A DNA stretch of 64,000 nt. Origin: Axinella damicornis (taxonomy: Eukaryota; Porifera; Demospongiae; Axinellida; Axinellidae). The notes beneath the pieces are model-generated. The model saw nothing but the letters and a program-made list of their open reading frames with translations, had not been told where the DNA came from and ran no database searches. Made by a program: the position numbers and the translations under genes. Numbering within the stretch: the stretch's first letter is position 1; each line of letters starts with the position of its first letter. Below, piece by piece: positions 52,861 to 63,805 of this stretch. The stretch spans positions 5,232,337 to 5,296,336 of the forward strand of contig OZ007513.1 in NCBI GenBank assembly GCA_963931865.1, written 5' to 3'.

Positions 52861-54161
52861 TGTACAAGTAATGTATTTTGTGGTGTCTAGGCAGTCTAGT
52901 ACAATGTAAACTATCTTGTGTTAAGCAATTCTACCCAATGTTCTGGCCCTACCATTTGGTAACTGTGACAACAGACACCTATGCCTGCCTAGAGTCCTTA
53001 GTCCAGGTGATTGAGTCGGACACGATGGTGAATGTGAAACTTTGCCTATGTAAAGTGCTGTACATTATGCATCGAACTACGCGTGACGTTAATGAGACCC
53101 GATAAGCAAAGGTCAACCTAGGCTGTCCTCTTAGAATGACAATGTGTTGAAGTCTAACAATGGCAGCCAACCGGAAACAAAACATGCATTACTACATTGT
53201 GAATCATGTGCATGTGATATTAATGTTGTGTGTTTATAGGCCTACTGGATCTTGTGTGACGAGACTAGTTGCTTTGTTCATTCTCTCTCATAGACTATCC
53301 ACTTCTCTCCTCTCCCTTACTCTCAGCTCAAGTGTCAGGGTTCAACTTGGCTGGTAGGATTGAATCAGGCCACCTGCAAGTGCGGGAGAGTATCCAGCCA
53401 ATGAGATTGCCAGCTTCAGAGGTAAATAAATCATCAACAATGTCATGTGATGGTGTCCATAGGCTCTTAATTCCCTCTTTGGTTGCTTTACAGCACACAC
53501 TGTTCTTACTAGGGAGGGCAGTGTCACAACCCTGTCCCCTTGGGTTTCTTTACAATGAAGTGAAGTCTACATAAGGTATGACCTTTAGGTTCTGTAGATA
53601 CAAAATGTATGTATAGGATCTACTACGTCCATGCGGAGGTTATGCAATTTATCCATATAGGAGCTACTATGTCCACGCGGAGGTTATGCAATTTTTTCCT
53701 CCGTGGGAAAGTTTGGTGGAGGCGAAGCCGAGGCTAAACTTTCCCAAGTAGGATAAAACGCATAACCTCTGAGTCGACGTAGTAGATCCGGCTTCTACCA
53801 CAGACATAAGTTAGTAGCTGGATCCGGCTCCTAGACAGCTTCAACTCTCTGATTCTGAGCACAGCGTGGTGATCCTTTGATGTACTGCGGAGGATAAATC
53901 GGTTATCACTATGACATCATAGCGGAGGGTAACCGATTTATCCTCCACGGTACATCAAAGGAACGCCCACGCACTGTGGTAGAACATCCACTTAGAAACC
54001 CTGCAAACTCTCCTGTTATTGCAACAAAGTAAGCAACAAGCAAATTTTTTTCTATGAAACTTTCTTGCAATTAAGCAAGGGGAAGGTCCAGCTAATATGA
54101 AGGATCTCCCGGATTACAACACAACAATACACTTTCTAAATTTTATAGTTTAGTTCTTGCT

Positions 54162-54951
54162 CTAGTCCTCATCGCTATGGGAGTAGGAGCAATAGGTGCA
54201 CGACACAGAACAGAGTGCGCAGCCGCGTCGGATGGAAAGACCTGGTATGCCTTCCCTCACACGGTAAAGTACCTGCCTTGCATTCATCACGTCCAACTGC
54301 TCATCTCTTGATGTTTCAGGTGAGCTGCCAGCAACTTGATTTGACCTTCTAACCCTCCTTTTTCTTCTAACAACTGAAGTCCAGCTTTCCTCATCATCAC
54401 TGCCCTGTTGGTAACCTACACCAGGAGTATTGCTCTGCACATCAAATCTTACATGCTTGCAAGCCATTAGATCTATGCCCTCAGCCTCAGGCCCAGAGTC
54501 TAAGTCGGTAGGCAGGACTGGGGTAGATGTAGCTCCCTGTTCTGATGGAGAATCTGCTGGGGCGTTCTCTGTGAATGCTTTCGTCAAGCATGGATGGGCA
54601 TCAATTGGATCCTCATCGTTGTGGCGTGTTTCTCGCTCACCAGTGTTCTCTTTAAGGGTGGGAGGACCATCCAAGGCAGTGGATCTTTCTCAAGGCATCT
54701 TCTTCTCATTGCGGCGCTTTCTCGGTTTGCGGACCTTGGAACGCCTTGGGGCGGAGGCTGGTTCAGTGATTGGCCAGAAAAAAACTAACCGAGAAACCAC
54801 TGTCGGTGTGCTTCATTGTCCACTGGGCCTTCTCAAAGGTGAGCTTCCGCTCCTGTAGGTGGAGACTCACAAAAAAGGGAACGCCAACTTCATGAAGTCC
54901 ACAGAAGAGGCCCTCGAGAACAGCATCGCGAATACCAGCTCCAACCGCCAT
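54162..54951 (-). pseudogene. copy B of the unrecognised element protein, frame-shifted
   Basis: It starts MAVGAGIRDAVLEGLFCGLH and keeps HTDSGFSVSFF, but one extra A in an A run near 54776-54782 shifts the frame after FFLANH. The remaining about 200 codons (TGERETRHNDEDPIDAHPCL to CTYCSYSHSDED) are open in the second frame. A 3-bp in-frame insertion occurs in the Lys/Arg patch. Confidence 0.65.
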
Positions 54952-55321
54952 TTAATTTTTCAATTCGTTTGCCTTTGCAGAATCACCCTCTGAGAGTCAA
55001 CTTTTCTAGGGCAGACCTACTAGGACGAGCAGGCACGAGTGCAGTGGTCATTGTGGCCTACATACGTACCTATGGCTTATGATCCTGGCAAGAACACATG
55101 ATGACATTATCGTCATTGCCATCATGCGCTCTTGGTCCTCAGGAGAACACTGACAGTACGACAAGTGATTTGCTGTTAGGAATAAAAGTTACTACAGGTA
55201 TTAGAAACTTGCTGGTAACAAAACAATCAGCTCAAGTTTTCAGCAGAAGTGGGAAGTAAAGCCGTCATGCTGGAGCCCTAGCTCTTACTATATTCAAAGT
55301 GTATAACTTCTTTTACCACAG

Positions 55322-55406
55322 CACTGGCCGACCCTCTCTCCTGGGCAGTGGCCGGGGACCAGATGATGATCACAATCACTGGAGTGCATGGCCTTGCCAA
55401 GATCAG
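55322..55406 (+). CDS. exon-like segment inside the element (copy B)
   Basis: Counterpart of 38389-38473 with the same length, phase and splice borders. One codon is changed (ATC to ATG) and one base in another codon is silent (ACG/ACT), so the coding sense is kept. Confidence 0.45.
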
Positions 55407-56080
55407 GTGTGTATGGGTGTTGTGGACTCTGGAGGGTGAGAGGAGGGGTTAACCACTTCTTCTACCACAGTGTGTGGGCGTTCCTTTGATGTACCACGGA
55501 GGATAAATCTGTTATCCTCCACTATGACGTCATAGCGGAGGATAACCTCCATGGTACATCAAAGGATCGCCACGCTGTGCTGAGAATCAGAGAGTTGTAG
55601 CTGTCTAGGAGCCGGATCCAGCTACTAACTTGACTTGGAGGTTCTGTCTGTGGTAGAAGTACTAACTTGACTTGGAGGTTATGTCTGTGGTAGAAGTCGG
55701 ATCTACTACGTCGACTCGGAGGTTATGCAGTTTATCCTGCTTGGGAAAGTTTAGCCTCGGTTTCGCCTCAGCCAAACTTTCCTGCGGAGGATAAATTGCA
55801 TAACCTCCGCGTCGACGTAGTAGATCCTATTCCGCTTGCTTGCCTTTTGCATGTTTGGCTGTAAATACATAGTAATGTGGGACCCAGGACACTTAATTCC
55901 TTAATTCTCGAGACACTATTTATTTTCACAAGGCAGTTGGAGTAATGAGGATGGTAGGAGGGAATGGTGTTGGGGGGGAGGAATCGGATACTAGGTGAGA
56001 GAAATGGAAGAGGCGGAAGAGGATGGTTGTGTTGTGGAGATTGACACAGACTGAACTAACAGCCAGGGACCACCCACACC

Positions 56081-56655
56081 TAGCTCCGTTCCCAGGCTTC
56101 TACCACAGCTTTTGTCGCTTGCAGTACGAAAATCGCGGAGAATGCCTGGAAGGGTTTTGCACGTGATGCGTGCCGCCGCTAACGTCACGGATTCCGTTAA
56201 TACATACTCACGGTATTCAACTTGCTATCGCCTGTTCCAGAGACGCTACAGAGACCAGACAAACTCCAGAGGAGAGGCAGGTCCTACCTATACAACATAC
56301 CTCGATTTGAAACGAAGTCGCTGAGAGATGGCTGCAATACAACGGTTATAACTTCGAAGCGCTTTGACTGTTCACTCCGTGCAGTGAGCCATCGCTCTGG
56401 AAAGTACAACACTTGCAGCTCAGCACTACTTTGAAGGTAAGACTTCTAGCTTGGATAAGTCGGTGTGGCTCTCTTCTGCCCGTTGACTTGTCTCCGTATG
56501 CGATCGTAGCTAGTGTACTAGTACATAGTGGTCTTGAACGGATGACGTTTTATGACGGTCGCGGCACGCATCACGTGCGAAACCCTTCCAGGCCTTCTCC
56601 GCGATTTCGTACTGCAAGCGACAAAAACTGTGGTAGAGGCCTGGGAACGAGGCTA
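56081..56655. mobile_element. TAGC-family MITE with about 95-bp inverted ends
   Basis: TAGCTCCGTTCCCAGGCTTC...GCACGTGATGCGTGCC at the left pairs with GGCACGCATCACGTGC...GAGGCCTGGGAACGAGGCT at the right. ACCCACACC flanks both ends (56072-56080 and 56655-56663), a 9-bp duplication. The corresponding part of copy A lies in the N gap. Confidence 0.75.
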
Positions 56656-56792
56656 CCCACACCCACATTCCTCCTTCCTCCACCAGCACTGGCAGTGTGC
56701 TGTGTAGTGTGAAGAACCCGATACGAGTGACCACAAGAGTGGATACCAGAGATGCCAATCGTCATAGGGTTACAGTATGGGAATGTGTGTGT

Positions 56793-56805
<13 letters not shown>

Positions 56806-56844
<39 letters not shown>
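56806..56844 (+). repeat. G39 homopolymer after (TG)n
   Basis: A (TG)n tract changes abruptly to 39 G. The locus in copy A is inside the assembly gap. Confidence 0.9.
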
Positions 56845-56845
<1 letters not shown>

Positions 56846-57135
56846 GCGACTGTCATACACACTGAGTGGTGAGAATGTAGATGGTTGAACAACATGCAAA
56901 ATGAGCATCATGGTTCTGACAATTTGTAGATTAATTTGTGCTCACATGAGGAAACTTGAGGAAACTCATGCTCACATGAGAGCTAGGCACTCACGTTTTT
57001 TCCATACTGCAAACAATGAGAAGCTGGGCATGGCCTGGGTACGAGACTCTGCATGAGCCTTCCTGCAGACTGCTGTTTCAGCCCCTGATCACAGTGATTG
57101 AAAAGTTAACCACAGCTTGTAAAGCCTCGTTCCCA

Positions 57136-57137
<2 letters not shown>

Positions 57138-57197
<60 letters not shown>
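57138..57197 (+). repeat. C60 homopolymer
   Basis: Sixty uninterrupted C, against 32 at the same locus in copy A. Confidence 0.9.
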
Positions 57198-57349
57198 AGG
57201 CATTTTGTCACTTTCAGTTCTTTGTGCAACTGAAAACTGCATGGGCATGGAACAAGGCTACAGCTTATCAGGTTTGCAGAACTTGTTCAGCGTTGTAAGT
57301 TGACCCTGTGGGCTAACTTAGTAACCCCTGGCATCCTGCTCAGTTATTT

Positions 57350-58062
57350 CCGGTACATTCAACTTGTTTGCAAGTCCAGTTCACTAGTGTTCTCGCCAGA
57401 AATTTGGTTAGTTAACACGTATATGCATCGTGTAACTTTCAGTTTGTGATGTCACTTCCGGCAATATAGGTTGCCGTTCCCAGGCTCTCTCCTCAGGAGA
57501 GGAGAGAGCCTGGGAACAGTCAAGAGAAAAGCTGTCAACTTCCAGCACGTCATCATTCATCATTCATGCGATAAGCAAAGGACGCTGCTACTTTTGTGGT
57601 AAATGTCATGCGAGTTGCAAATCGGTCACATGCAACTGAAAATATCGCTCTTCGTTTTCAAAGCATCCCCCCTTCATTGAGGCCCTAGCTTTTGATACTT
57701 CTACAAGCAAACCAGGACAGCTCACCTTGTCAACCATCGATCCGACAAGTGAGCTGGTCCAATTAACAAATGGCAGTGAACAGCGAGATCAGACCAGTGG
57801 CACACTATGCCAACTGCCTTTCGCCAAGGTACTCTGTCCCGGAATGTTCAGTTCTGAGTCTACAATTGATGCGTTAGCACAGCAGTAAAGGTATGTAAAT
57901 GCCTACCAAATAATCGTGTGTTCACGTGGCTTTGTTCTGCAATTTGATTGGTTCAACCACATCCAGGTGCCGGAAGTCAAGAGCTTTTCTCGCTAATGTT
58001 ACCAGGCTCTCTCCTCCCCCTTTTTTGAGGAGAGTGGCTGGGAATGCTCGAGGCTAGGAAAT
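57350..58062. mobile_element. insertion specific to copy B, containing a TCCCAGGCTCTC hairpin
   Basis: Copy A reads straight from GTTATTCCCGG to GGTGAATGCC with a short unrelated filler, whereas copy B has about 700 bp here. A perfect hairpin lies at about 57477-57517 (CCCAGGCTCTCTCC / GGAGAGAGCCTGGG) and a degenerate one at 58000-58045. No gene seen. Confidence 0.5.
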
Positions 58063-58302
58063 ATGAGGTGAATGCCTTGTACATAGGACCTCCACTTCTG
58101 CATTGAAGCTTGGTCTACATGGGTTGGTCATTGGCTGAGAGCCAGAAAGGTGTTAACACATGGGTGTGGTGAGAGTGATGAATCTGCACTGGATGGCTGC
58201 AGAGGCTCTTGTGTGATTTAAGTTGTGAACATCAAAGCCATGAGTATGGTACATAGAAGGATCCATAGCCTTGGAAATGTCCTCCATGGAATTCAGCAAT
58301 TG

Positions 58303-59513
58303 TTACCCCGCGCGTGCATGCGCGAAGCGGGGTTAAGCAATCGGTTTTGTCCGTCTGTCTGTCTGTCAGTCAGGCGAAGGAAATTGAAATCTCGCCACAT
58401 AGACCCTCATAAACCATCGAAATGGAGTCAAACAATAGCAAATAGAAAGAAAAAAAATGCTCTATGTGTACCTGACTGAAGTCAAGGCGCTCTGTTTCGC
58501 TGTATTTCGGCTATTTCCTACTTTTCATAACTATTCATAACATTGGCTCCACCTCTTCGTGACCTCAGAGTCCCATCAAGAACAGGACACGCAGTGCATT
58601 TGGAAACTTGATGCTTCGAGATGACCGCTAGGAAACAGTGTTATCTCACGATCTATGTACTTCACAGGCAACGTGGCTATTGTTTTGGCTGGTTTTTGTC
58701 TCGGCACCGAAGTGCCGAGACACAGTGCTGGATGCGTAGGTACGTGGTACGTGGTACGTGGTACGTACGTCGCTTTTCGCAATGCGCCCGCGCAAGTGCT
58801 GCTTTACACGCTAAGTAGATCTTAAAAAGTGATTATGGGTTTTGCTTGGCTGCTCATGAATCCACTCACCAAGACTGTGGCTATGTAAATCAGGACAATG
58901 AATACTCACTCATCCATACACAGTGTGCTGCACTCAAGTGCATACTACTCAGCTCTAGCTAACTAGCTAGATAATTGCTGGAAGAATTGGCCAAGGTGTT
59001 CTCTAGGTCCATTTATGAATTAAAATGGCCCAACTGGCTCTGACTAAACATCAAGCCCAGACACGACCTTACTGCTTTCACCCTTTGGGTGAGCATTCCC
59101 ACCTCACCCTGACCCACCCCTTGCTCACACAGAACCTCCAAGGATACTGATGCTGACTTCAGCTGAGTCTCATAGCTAACAGGTTTTGCAGTCATAAAGG
59201 ATTAAACAGCTGCCATGTCCTCTGCATGATTCTAGCTGATACCAAGTTGTGCCGAGACGCATCAAGTCTTTTAAAGACTCACTTGTTCCAGCTATTTCCT
59301 ATTATTCGTAACATTTGGTCCCACCTCTCCAGCTTCACAATATTATTTACGGTAAGCGGTCACTCCCACACCTTGGATATGGCCATACACGACCACATTA
59401 CTAGTATACACGATAGTCCTGAGCCGCCCTGTTCGATGCCACGTTGATTGTAGCTGCACTGCATGCATCCTGGCGATGTTCAGCGTGGGGTATGTGTTCT
59501 ATGAACACCTCTA
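58303..59513 (+). mobile_element. short non-autonomous element, copy 3, split by an insertion
   Basis: Matches 39751-40372 except for about 590 bp inserted at 58697-59286. The insert begins with a hairpin (GTCTCGGCAC/GTGCCGAGAC) and a TACGTGG tandem repeat. It contains a relative of the MITE 33591-34106 and ends with RDASSLLKTHLF, reminiscent of a LINE 3' coding end. Confidence 0.65.
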
Positions 59514-59670
59514 GTTCAGTTTAAGTGGTTGGAACTGTAAATTGGCTAGGGAAAGCCCCCCTGTCTAGCCATGTACTTCAAGTATTTGCTGACTTGCCTA
59601 GTCAAGGGGTTGCTATGGTTAAGGCTTGATGTAACAGTTCTGTGTTTGGGCAGGCTTGTGATGGTTGTGG

Positions 59671-59696
59671 CCCCCCCCCCCCCCCCCCCCCCCCCC
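59671..59696 (+). repeat. C26 homopolymer absent from copy A
   Basis: Copy A at 40516 reads GGTTGTGGGGGCGCACGTGG; copy B replaces the short G run by 26 C. Confidence 0.9.
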
Positions 59697-60129
59697 GCAC
59701 GTGTTATGAGGTTTCAAATCAGTGCTTTAGATCTCAGGGTTGATGATATACCCAGACCAGTTGAAATGTTCCACCTTCCACCTCACCATTACCAGTTAGC
59801 TGTAGTGTTAATATCTGACTAGATCTCCCAGGCCTTCCCCAGCCGTGTTTTGTACTGGAAGCAATGAAATACTGGTGGTGGGAACGGCCTGGGAACGAGG
59901 CTAACTGGGAAGCATTACCAACCTTTGTGGCCACGCCAGCTGCAATGGTGTTTCCTCCAGACCTCAGCATGAAGTCCTGGTAGAGCTCTATGCACACTGC
60001 CCTCTGGACCTCCAACGGGACCGTGCGGTAAGACACCTGTAACAAACAATGGGAGCACTTGGATCAGTAACAAACAATGGGAGCGCTTGGATCTCAGGTG
60101 TTCTGACAGAATAATTCTGTCAGAACAAA

Positions 60130-60375
60130 TCCATATCTCATTCAGATACCTAGTGCAACGGTACCTTCCAAGTCTATTCACAATAGCTACCAATTTTGGT
60201 TCAGGTCCATCAGTCACCCTAACTGGTCAAGGCTGCAGTGCTCTGAGTGTAAATCCTGTATAGCACTCCACATTCACAGTGCTTGTGTAGCCCACCAAAC
60301 AGGTTGGGCTAGAACCTGGGACCTCCAGGTCCACAGTGCGATGCTTTAACCTCTTGGCCGCCGTGCAACCACATT
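60130..60375 (-). mobile_element. tRNA-derived SINE (copy B)
   Basis: On the minus strand GGCCAAGAGG (box A-like, plus 60350-60360) and GGTTCTAGCCC (box B-like, plus 60306-60317) are spaced as in a tRNA. The intervening GGACCTGGAGGTCCC resembles a variable arm of a Leu/Ser-type tRNA. The first acceptor-stem half does not pair, so it is not a tRNA gene. Confidence 0.6.
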
Positions 60376-60530
60376 GTATGTTCAAATAATTATACCAGTT
60401 TGTGTGGTTGTGGCAACAGCAACGCTAAATACCCACTGGTACCTGTCAGGTTAGTGTACGTATTAAAATCATGAAGAGATCACCGTCGTAGCCAGCAGAT
60501 ATCATAGTAACAACCTCTCCCTTCCCTGAG

Positions 60531-60587
60531 TTGCACTATGAGTTCCTCCGAAAGTGTGTTGCCTCGGGCCCGGTGACCCCCATGCCT
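60531..60587 (+). pseudogene. truncated first dynein exon (copy B)
   Basis: LHYEFLRKCV..GPVTPMP matches the start of 41438-41618, then about 125 nt including the donor are missing. The acceptor reads CCCTGAG. Confidence 0.6.
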
Positions 60588-60611
60588 CCACACAATTGCT
60601 ACCTCGAACCT

Positions 60612-61202
60612 TAGCCTCGTACCCAGGCCTTCAAATCGCGGGGGGAAGGCCTGGTATACACTGTTCGCGCACGCGCTTAATTTCCCCCAAAATCTAAAAC
60701 AATGACGTCGAATGACGTCTACGTTTACTTCTAGAAGAACCGCAACGAACGACGAGTAGCAATCATGGCGTGCAAAAGTTCCGGTGGTAGTAGTTTCTCT
60801 GTGGCTCTTTCCTATGCTTTGCGAAGGCTGAAAATGACATGGATGACTGTGAAAGAAGAGCAGCACTCCTCCATGAGAGCTGTGTACGAAAGCAGCGACG
60901 TGTTCGTGTGGCTAGCTACCTACTGGCTATGGCAAGAGCCTGTGCTACCAAGTGCTCCCTTTCCTCATGGACTAGCTACAAGAAGGGACTTGTAGACAGT
61001 GGAAAGAGCTGTGGTGTGCTTGTTGTGAGCCCTTTGATCGCTCTCATGCACGCGTACGCGGGTGTGTTTATGAAAACGTCATTGGTTAAGCCCAACCCAT
61101 TCGCAAACGTCACAATTAAAATTGACGTAATATTCACATTTAAATTAAACGCATGCGCAAACAGCCTTCCCCCCGCGATTTGAAGGCCTGGGTACGAGGC
61201 TA
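60612..61202 (+). mobile_element. TAGCCTCG-family element carrying a RecQ-helicase-like segment
   Basis: Nearly perfect 40-bp inverted ends (TAGCCTCGTACCCAGGCCTT ... matching right end) are flanked by CCTCGAACCT on both sides (60602-60611 and 61203-61212). The paralogous site in copy A (about 41681-41691) has this target once. Inside (60765-61050) the plus strand encodes, across frame changes, a RecQ-like N-terminal helicase stretch: VKEEQHSSMRAVYESSDVFV WL, a broken P-loop, YKKGLVDSGKSCGVLVVSPL IALM. A 4-bp duplication disrupts the Walker A motif, so it is inactive. Gene capture by a Mutator-like element is the simplest reading. Confidence 0.75.
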
Positions 61203-61239
61203 CCTCGAACCTGTGCAGGTGTTCCATTCTTTATTGACT

Positions 61240-61666
61240 CCGCTCTCCCTTCTCCTCCCTCTCCCCTCCCCCATCCCTCTCCTCTCTCCTGCTCCTCCCA
61301 TCCTTCTCCCCTCCCCCATCCCTCTCCTCTCTCCTGCTCCTCCCATCCCTCTCCCCTCACCCATCCCTCTCCCTTCCCCCTCCCTCTGCTCTCTCCTTCT
61401 CCTCCCATCCCCTTCCCCTCCCATCCCCTTCCCCTCCCACATCCCTCTCCTCTCTCCTCCTCCCCCATCCCTTCCCCCTCCCCTATCCCTCTCCTCTCTC
61501 CTGCTCCTCCCATCCCTCTCCCCTCTTCTCCTCCTTCCCCATTCCTCTGTCCTCCTACTCTATCCCTCTCTCCTCTCCTTCTCCCCTCCTCTTCCTCCCC
61601 TTCCTTCCCCATCCCTCTCCCATCCTTCTACTCTATCCCTCCTCTTACTCCTCTGCCATTCTACAG
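61240..61666 (+). repeat. C/T array ending at a dynein acceptor (copy B)
   Basis: About 425 nt of pyrimidine blocks end at CATTCTACAG/exon 61667, as in copy A. Confidence 0.85.
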
Positions 61667-62422
61667 TGCGAATGACTCTGCGGAAGCCGTCAGTTTGTGG
61701 ACTGGAACCAGACCCTGAGCTGTTCCAGGATCCTGAGTGAGTGCTGCCTTTAGCACTGCTGCACAATCCTTGCACAGGACATGCAGTGATCTCCTCCCCT
61801 CCTCCCCTCCTCCCCTCCTCCCCTCCTCCCCCTCCTCCCCTTCCTCCCGCTGTGTAGGGGCCTGGATTTCTCCACGACCTGGCATGCTAGGAAGCACGAG
61901 AGAGCCTGTCTCTCTCGCTGCCTGCACATCACCCTCCCTGTGATGCAGGCCATCCGGGACAAGAACTGCACCCTGCTCCTCCTAGACCTCTCCAACGTCA
62001 GGTACGTACTTGGGTAGACACTGCATGACTGATAGAGACACTATAGGCTCTGTTGGCATAAAAATGAAGCAACGATGTGAAATAGAATTATCTATTACCT
62101 TAGCAAGAATAGGAGTCAAAACACAAGACGACAGGCATACAACAAACCTGGATGTAATGTTTTTTAGTCACCACCAAAGAGGTCACTGTAATGGCAACTC
62201 AGTTACCTCTCAGGTCATGGGTAGCCACTGCAAGGTGTTGGAACGGATAGGAACATCTCCCATGTCACCTCTGACCCTTGAATTTCCTACCAGGTCTCGT
62301 GGTACGATGGACATCGACCACTTCTGTTCTCTGGTGGTGGGAGAAGATGGAGGAGAGACTGATCCAGACGTGGTACCCTCGTGTGACCTCCCTCTTCAGT
62401 GGGGAGGGGAGGGTTGGGGAGG
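61667..62422 (+). CDS. axonemal dynein heavy chain, three tail exons (copy B)
   Basis: Exon 61667-61736 (MTLRKPSVCGLEPDPELFQD), exon 61858-62001 (LPVMQAIRDKNCTLLLLDLS) and exon 62294-62422 (GGRD..IQTWYPRVTSLFS). The borders are as in copy A. The second exon is 13 nt shorter than its counterpart, so at least one of the two copies is out of frame. Confidence 0.6.
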
Positions 62423-62579
62423 GTGAGCCATACCAGCGGCTTCCACGACTGTGTGTCCACACTCATCAGTAATCATGTGAGTCCGGGTGTGCGAGTGCAT
62501 GTGTGGGTGCGTGTGCCTGCACAGCTGATGTCCACTTGCAAGTATACCTAATAAAATGGTACATCTAATCTAGCTGTAG

Positions 62580-63180
62580 AAATTCAATTCCTGGAATTTC
62601 CACTAATGCAATTAAGCACAGCTCAGGACACTAATTTGAGTACCAGTACCAGGAAATGTACAGTACCAAGGAAATGTACTTATCATCAAAACAACAGAAC
62701 CAAACACACTATTCATAGTCAGTCTCATTGGGTCTAAATGCAGGTCCAAATGCTGTGGGTGGCAAAGCAGTTGATGCCTATTTCCTGGAATACAACAGTC
62801 CTTGGTCACAAACAAGTTCTCTGGAAATTCAGCATGTGGCAAGGTGGTTGATGTTGCCCATTTCTTGGAATTACTATAGCCACCTGCTGAGAGAAGTGCA
62901 GCATGTGGCATGGAGTGGGTGTCCATTTCCTGGAATAGTGTAGTCACAAGAGCCCAATGCCAGCTTGTGGCAGTGGCAGTTGATGTCCATGTTCCTGGAA
63001 TAACAGTCACAAATGCTCGAAATGCGGGCAGCTCATGGCAATGATGGCATGGCAGTAAATGCGATGGCAGTTCGATGCCTATTTCCTGGAATAACAGTGG
63101 TCACAAACGATTTCTCTCCAAACGCAGCAGCACGACAATTACAACGGTCCAACCAATCTAGCGATTCAAATTCATTTCCT
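62580..63180 (+). repeat. TTCCTGGAA minisatellite (copy B)
   Basis: Counterpart of 42960-43670 with one or two units fewer. Confidence 0.7.
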
Positions 63181-63357
63181 GGCTTAATTTCTATGATTCC
63201 AATCCTATGATAGTGATGTTTGTTTTTATACCATTACGGTAGCTAGATACCTTTGCTGTTCAGCCAGCTCATTTCATACATGTAGCTTCGCTTGTGAATA
63301 GTAAATTTGCTATAATTATGCTTCTTTGATAATGCAGTTGTGTTCAGAGTGTAATTC

Positions 63358-63805
63358 AATCCTCCTCCCTCTCCTCCTCCTCCTCCCTCTCCTCCCTCTC
63401 CTCCTCCCTCTCCTCCTCCTCCTCCCTCTCCTCCCTCTCCTCCTCCCTCTGCTCCTCCCGCTCCTCCTCCCTCTCCTCCTCCCTCTCCTCCCTCTCCTCC
63501 TCCTCTCTCTCCTCCTCCTCCCTCTCCTCCTACTCCCTCGCCTCCTCCCTCTCCCCCTGATTCCCTCCTCCCTCTCCTCCTACCTCTCCTTCTCCCTCTC
63601 CTCCTACCTCTCCTTCTCCCTCTCCTCCTCCTTTTCCTGATCCTCCCTCTCCCCCTCCCTCTCCTTCTCCCTCTCCTCCTCCTTCTCCTGATCCTCCCTC
63701 TCCCCCTGATTCCCTCCTCCCCCCTCTCCCCCTCATTACCTCCTGCTCCTCCTCCTCCCTCTCCTCCTCCTCCCTCTCCTCCTCCTCCTCCCACTCCTCC
63801 TACAG
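63358..63805 (+). repeat. (CTCCTC)n array ending at a dynein acceptor
   Basis: About 440 nt of almost pure pyrimidine end at CTCCTACAG/exon 63806. Confidence 0.9.

Larger units (their letters stand above)
53616..55827. mobile_element. long compound-inverted-repeat element, copy B (both ends)
   Basis: It begins GGATCTACTACGTC and ends GACGTAGTAGATCC, each end flanked by TA, which fits a TA target duplication. Terminal repeats of about 370 bp contain a hairpin with GGGAAAGTTT/AAACTTTCCC arms and a second palindrome around TGACGTCA (intact in the right end at 55525-55532, TGACATCA in the left end). The left end has an extra partial duplication of its first 50 bp. Confidence 0.8.
52138..63720. 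repeat. duplicated region, copy B
   Basis: Collinear with 32050-44105. Copy B lacks the MITEs at 32101-34106 and 36499-37129 and carries its own insertions at about 57350-58060, 58697-59286 and 60612-61202. Identity is high in the shared parts. Confidence 0.85.

Noticed and set aside
60300..60370. Functional tRNA gene
   Set aside because: Promoter boxes are present but the acceptor stem does not close and the tail continues as a repeated element, so it is a SINE.
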